From positions 652,881 through 716,880 of the forward strand of contig NZ_QNRR01000002.1 in assembly GCF_003315205.1 (NCBI RefSeq): a DNA stretch of 64,000 bases, read 5' to 3'. Of this stretch, positions 62,586 to 64,000 are shown piece after piece. The stretch is from Roseimicrobium gellanilyticum. Lineage in GTDB: Bacteria; Verrucomicrobiota; Verrucomicrobiia; Verrucomicrobiales; Verrucomicrobiaceae. Numbering within the stretch: the first letter of the stretch is position 1; each line of letters opens with the position of its first letter. A program made the translations under genes and the position numbers. A model generated the notes under the pieces. That model did not search any database. It saw only the letters and a program-made list of their open reading frames with translations, and was not told the origin of the DNA.

Positions 62586-63464
62586 TTACGCGGCCCGGTT
62601 AGCTGAGGGATTTGCAGCGTCGTGACACACCACGGTGGTGCCGAGTTCCTCAGGAGTCATCTTCTTGTAGGAGGGGTCAAGCGCGAGGCACTCCACGGAC
62701 TGCCGCTCGAGTTTCAGGCTGCCGAAGGCCGTGCAGACAGAGACATCCGCGGCATCCCGTCCCGTGCCGATGCGCACTACGCCATCCGGCGAGGCCAGGC
62801 CGGTGGCATCCCACAGGATCCAGCGCCCACCGATCCACGTCTCAAAGCACGCGTGGAAGTCCGGCGGCTCCAGTTCAAACGCATACCCCGTGAAGTAGCG
62901 AGCCGGGATGTTCATGGCGCGGCAGAAAGCGATGCCCAGGTGTGCAAAGTCCCGGCAAACACCTGCACGCTCCACCAGGGTGTCCACGGATGAGGTGTTG
63001 GCATCTGTGGAGCCACTCACATAGGCAATGTGGCGCGAGATCCACGCCACGATCTCCTGCACGGTCTCCACGGCAGAATTCTCCTTCCCGAAGTGATCCG
63101 CCGCGAGGCGCCCCATGCGGTCGGACTGGCTGTACCGGCTGGGGTAGATGAAGGGCAGCACATCGAGCCCGAAGGAGGCAGGGGAGGTTTCCTTCAAATC
63201 TCCGGCAGGAAGTTTTTGGAGGCGGGTCTCGACGACAGCCTCATAGACGATGTTGTACACGCCGGGCACCTCCGCATCGATGCGCTCAAAACGGTTCTTG
63301 GTCACGGGACACGTCAGCAAGGTGTGGGGCAGTTTTGGCGAGATGGAAAAATTCTCCTCCAGCACCTTCTGGCAGCCGTTGTCCTGGGCCCGTACATTCA
63401 ACAGAAATACCACCGGCGCTTCCGCGCTGTAGTCCAGTTCGCATCTCACCCGAAATCGCATCAT
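62586..63464 (-). CDS. Transglutaminase-like family protein (second copy, diverged)
   Basis: 292 residues from ATG 63464 (MMRFRVRCELDYS; ATG 63461 also possible; the frame is open upstream). Same fold as the next gene but only distantly alike. Catalytic Cys in ERAGVCRDFAHLGIAFCRAM, His in DFHACFETWIGGRW, Asp in LWDATGLAS. The N-terminal domain (VVFLLNVRAQDNGCQKVLEE) is family-typical. A conserved HxAYVSGSTDANTSS segment precedes the Cys. The tandem arrangement suggests two steps on one substrate or two substrates. Confidence 0.92.
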   Translation of the reverse strand: MMRFRVRCELDYSAEAPVVFLLNVRAQDNGCQKVLEENFSISPKLPHTLLTCPVTKNRFERIDAEVPGVYNIVYEAVVETRLQKLPAGDLKETSPASFGLDVLPFIYPSRYSQSDRMGRLAADHFGKENSAVETVQEIVAWISRHIAYVSGSTDANTSSVDTLVERAGVCRDFAHLGIAFCRAMNIPARYFTGYAFELEPPDFHACFETWIGGRWILWDATGLASPDGVVRIGTGRDAADVSVCTAFGSLKLERQSVECLALDPSYKKMTPEELGTTVVCHDAANPSANRAA

Positions 63465-63625
63465 TCGTCTCTGGTTCGCGCCCGGTTTTCCCCGTGCATG
63501 CATTCGGTCTGCGTTCGGGGGAGGGAAGGGGGCGCTGGGTGGCACTCTAGTTCCATGCGGGCCAGGCATTTTCACCTTGCACGCGGCCTCAATCACCGCA
63601 CCCTAGCGCCCTCATTTTACCCGCC

Positions 63626-64000
63626 ATGCAAAGCCTTTGGAACGACCAGGAAGCCGCCACCTTCGGAACTGACCCGCTGGGACAGCGTGTCTACACCTCC
63701 CGCCTGCTCGGCCGGAATCCCGCGCTCGTGCTCCACGGCGGCGGCAATACCTCGGTGAAGGTGGAGGAGAAGGATTTCTACGGCGAGCCGGTGAGCCTCT
63801 GCTACGTGAAAGGCTCCGGCTGGGACCTCGCCACCATCGAGCGGGAAGGCTTTGCTCCCGTGCGCATGAGCGCCCTGTTGAAAATGGCCGAGCTGCCCAC
63901 CATGAGCGATCCGGACATGGTTCTGCAGCAGCGCGCGGCGATGACAAATCCGAATGCGCCCGCGGCGAGCATTGAGGCCATCCTGCATGCCATCCTGCCC
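63626..64000 (+). CDS. Class II aldolase/adducin domain protein (5' part only)
   Basis: The first 125 codons from ATG 63626 run off the right edge. The N-terminus (LWNDQEA, YTSRLLGRNPALVLHGGGNTSVK, CYVKGSGWDLATIE) matches the aldolase half of the fused aldolase/short-chain dehydrogenase proteins. HGGGNTS is the phosphate-binding loop and VKGSGxD the following family block. Such fusions include rhamnulose-1-phosphate aldolase/lactaldehyde dehydrogenase. The dehydrogenase half cannot be seen here. Divergent from the transglutaminase genes. Confidence 0.85.
   Translation, partial: MQSLWNDQEAATFGTDPLGQRVYTSRLLGRNPALVLHGGGNTSVKVEEKDFYGEPVSLCYVKGSGWDLATIEREGFAPVRMSALLKMAELPTMSDPDMVLQQRAAMTNPNAPAASIEAILHAILP

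Noticed and set aside
1-64000. tRNA, rRNA, CRISPR arrays, transposase genes, attachment sites
   Set aside because: None could be recognised by eye. A covariance-model scan would be decisive for tRNA and small RNA.

Overview
The window reads as chromosomal DNA of a GC-rich member of the Verrucomicrobia, probably Verrucomicrobiaceae (the Verrucomicrobium / Roseimicrobium / Prosthecobacter neighbourhood). This rests on protein character, not on a marker gene: a DUF6600 WxxW-type protein, a formylglycine sulfatase, BlaR1/BlaI-type signalling, a spermidine-synthase-like MFS pair, giant FHA and coiled-coil proteins, and few strong Shine-Dalgarno sites. No rRNA, tRNA, CRISPR array, transposase or prophage was seen. 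Most genes are ordinary chromosomal genes in short operons.

Layout. 1-2144 (minus): an ABC exporter, ATPase plus a permease cut by the left edge. 2260-6685 (minus): a four-gene nucleotide-sugar and glycosyltransferase operon with ATGA overlaps (CapE/WbjB-type dehydratase, RmlD-like reductase, non-hydrolysing UDP-GlcNAc 2-epimerase, GT2 glycosyltransferase). The gene set fits UDP-L-QuiNAc or L-RhaNAc better than UDP-L-FucNAc. 7100-13600: xylose-isomerase-like TIM barrel, DUF418 membrane protein, a DUF6714-like protein, an AEC transporter, a LysM protein and accA. 13613-23039: small secreted protein, DUF6600 protein, a REPIN-like element, panD, htpG, a lipoprotein polysaccharide deacetylase, ffh and an HTH protein. 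23126-23384 is a second composite inverted repeat. 23440-27123: deoC with a Gfo/Idh/MocA oxidoreductase, divergent from a nucleoside-type MFS transporter.

27142-31417 (minus) holds small membrane proteins, an LRR-like protein, a sulfatase and two GNAT acetyltransferases. 31627-39595 is the least ordinary stretch. A 1423-residue FHA coiled-coil protein converges on an 899-residue coiled-coil protein with three tandem repeats and an Ala/Gly-rich hydrophobic hairpin. A YbjN-like (type III chaperone-like fold) gene lies directly upstream of the latter. 39734-50919: AI-2E family transporter, icd, a split MFS/spermidine-synthase-like pair, an AlkZ-like QxQ protein, a membrane protein divergent from a secreted C39-like peptidase, an alpha/beta hydrolase and a PGPGW-type protein.

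50972-64000: small genes, an orphan cytochrome c oxidase subunit II-like protein with an altered CuA site, a LolD/FtsX-type ABC pair, then the most striking locus. There a BlaI-type repressor is translationally coupled to an M56 (BlaR1-like) membrane protease fused to a complete PBP2-like ectodomain. The catalytic SxxK of that ectodomain is replaced by A-T-F-L and its KTG by RTG. Two tandem ACGAA-N4-TTCGT palindromes sit at the promoter. The pair looks like a BlaR/BlaI-style signalling system whose sensor cannot be acylated, so it should sense a non-covalent ligand. The window ends with a small secreted protein, two transglutaminase-family proteins and the start of a class II aldolase gene.
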